The notes below the pieces were generated by a model. That model was not told the origin of the DNA. It searched no databases and saw nothing but the letters and a program-made list of their open reading frames with translations. Below, one piece after another: positions 33,959 through 34,530 of a stretch of 34,530 bases of DNA; positions within the stretch are counted from its first letter, which is position 1, and each line of letters opens with the position of its first letter. The stretch is from Syntrophothermus sp. DTU052 (GTDB taxonomy: Bacteria > Bacillota > Syntrophomonadia > Syntrophomonadales > DTU052), in NCBI GenBank assembly GCA_001512495.1, contig LFRU01000075.1, forward strand, positions 1-34,530. The letters run 5' to 3'. The position numbers and the translations under genes are program-made.

Positions 33959-33967
33959 ATTATAACA
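33959..33967 (-). promoter_or_regulatory. extended -10 promoter of the candidate selenoprotein gene
   Basis: The minus strand reads TGTTATAAT (33967-33959): an extended TG plus a perfect -10. It is 31 bp before the ATG and just behind the terminator of the upstream SASP gene, so the gene should be transcribed on its own. No good -35 is seen. Confidence 0.6.
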
Positions 33968-33982
33968 AAAAGGAATAGTAAA

Positions 33983-34007
33983 CGCCAGGGAGAAAATGTC
34001 CCTGGCG
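33983..34007 (-). terminator. intrinsic terminator of the SASP gene
   Basis: CGCCAGGGA (33983-33991) and TCCCTGGCG (33999-34007) form a 9-bp stem with a 7-nt loop. On the minus strand it is followed by TTTACTATT. It lies 9 bp after the SASP stop codon. Confidence 0.75.
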
Positions 34008-34016
34008 GGTACGCAG

Positions 34017-34211
34017 TTAGCTTTGCCGTCTTGAATTCTCCGATTTTAGACTCTGTTCGGCTTTCATAATCGCCAACTTAACCAGGTTGCCGCAGTCACG
34101 GGAAGATACGCCACCGAAGCCCTCACGAGCGACGATATGATCAACTCCCAGTTCCTTGGCCAGTTCCCACTTAAGTTCATCAGACATGAGTCCGGAGCGT
34201 TTTCGGCCCAT
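34017..34211 (-). CDS. sspF: small acid-soluble spore protein, SspF/alpha-beta type
   Basis: A 64-residue DNA-binding spore protein. The core LKWELAKELGVDHIVAREGFGGVSSRDCGNLVKLAIMKAEQSL carries the alpha/beta SASP pattern (ELAKELG helix, GG turn, SSRDCGNLVK), closest in layout to B. subtilis SspF (ELAKELGFYDVVQKEGWGG...AGN.VK.AI..AEQ). Such proteins coat forespore DNA and protect it from UV and heat, and are degraded on germination. The start is ATG 34211, after AGGAGGAGG. An AATACTA sequence (about 34247-34241) resembles a forespore sigma -10, but no matching -35 is convincing. Confidence 0.9.
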   Translation of the reverse strand: MGRKRSGLMSDELKWELAKELGVDHIVAREGFGGVSSRDCGNLVKLAIMKAEQSLKSENSRRQS

Positions 34212-34530
34212 TAAAACTCCTCCTCCTGCCTGCGCACCACTAGTATTTTGTGCTGATTAGACTCAGTTTATTTAGTCGAATCACGGTTCTAATGTAAATC
34301 AAAACCAAAAGACTTTCTTGATTTGTTATCTGAGTTAATGCTCAATTCAATTCTTTCGTAAAAAGCGTATGATTAAATCCAAATGATAATTTTTATTATG
34401 GTGGATATTGGTTGATGAGCAATAGTTGAACGGCTGTGTTTCTGAGGTTAATATGGCATTACCGGAAACAGCAGACACGCATTCTTGCTAACTTGTAAGG
34501 GGAGTTGGTAAACTGTAAACTATTATAGAG
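34212..34530. other. AT-rich intergenic end of the window
   Basis: The 319 bp upstream of the SASP gene hold its ribosome site and leader (34212-34260). Beyond that is sequence clearly more AT-rich than the rest of the window, with no open frame, RNA gene or convincing terminator that I can support on either strand. Confidence 0.5.

Overview
The window is a stretch of chromosome from an endospore-forming Firmicute of the Clostridia type. The evidence is dipicolinate synthase (dpaA, dpaB), spoVS, a SpoIIIE/FtsK pump, tepA-ylzJ, ymxH and an sspF-like SASP gene, strong AGGAGG ribosome binding sites, frequent TTG/GTG starts and many intrinsic terminators. Gene order follows the Bacillus subtilis mlpA-ymxH-dpaAB-asd-dapG-dapA-rnjB-tepA-ylzJ-spoIIIE ... 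rodZ-pgsA-cinA-recA-rny-ymdB-spoVS backbone, with clostridial insertions (dut, dapB, uppP, mnmH, rimO, thpR). The species cannot be named from the sequence alone.

Layout: (1) 1-2877: the 3' end of a D-Ala-D-Ala carboxypeptidase gene, an M16 peptidase, dut, ymxH. (2) 2963-9030: the aspartate/DAP/dipicolinate block dapB, dpaA, dpaB, asd, dapG, dapA, which supplies wall DAP, lysine and spore-core DPA; a GGTGTCA/TGACACC repeat lies between dapB and dpaA. (3) 9264-12991: RNase J, TepA, YlzJ, UppP. (4) 13052-17323: SpoIIIE/FtsK, selenouridine synthase MnmH and a RodZ-like protein. (5) 17356-18032: a decayed group II intron sitting directly behind the rodZ terminator. (6) 18132-22151: rimO, pgsA, a one-TM unknown protein and a short two-TM FtsH-like protease. 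(7) 22471-28427: cinA, thpR, recA (with a LexA box), rny, ymdB, spoVS (with a sigma-H-type promoter). (8) 28527-33659: M19 dipeptidase, PHP phosphoesterase, NlpC/P60 protein, a small unknown protein, guaB and an MgtC-like protein. All of these are on the + strand. (9) 33716-34211: two minus-strand genes converging on the rest.

The most notable observation is at 33716-33928 (minus). A DUF1858-type redox gene has an in-frame TGA exactly where the second Cys of the family's CxxC motif belongs, followed by a SECIS-like hairpin at an appropriate distance. It reads as a 70-residue CxxU selenoprotein. The mnmH gene 18 kb away independently points to selenophosphate use. Other points: three genes (rodZ-like, rny and the small gene before guaB) have perfect Shine-Dalgarno sequences but no ATG/GTG/TTG start in frame, so each has either a near-cognate start (CTG, ATT, ATC) or a one-base indel; a consensus promoter and a terminator bracket a roughly 100-nt interval between recA and rny.
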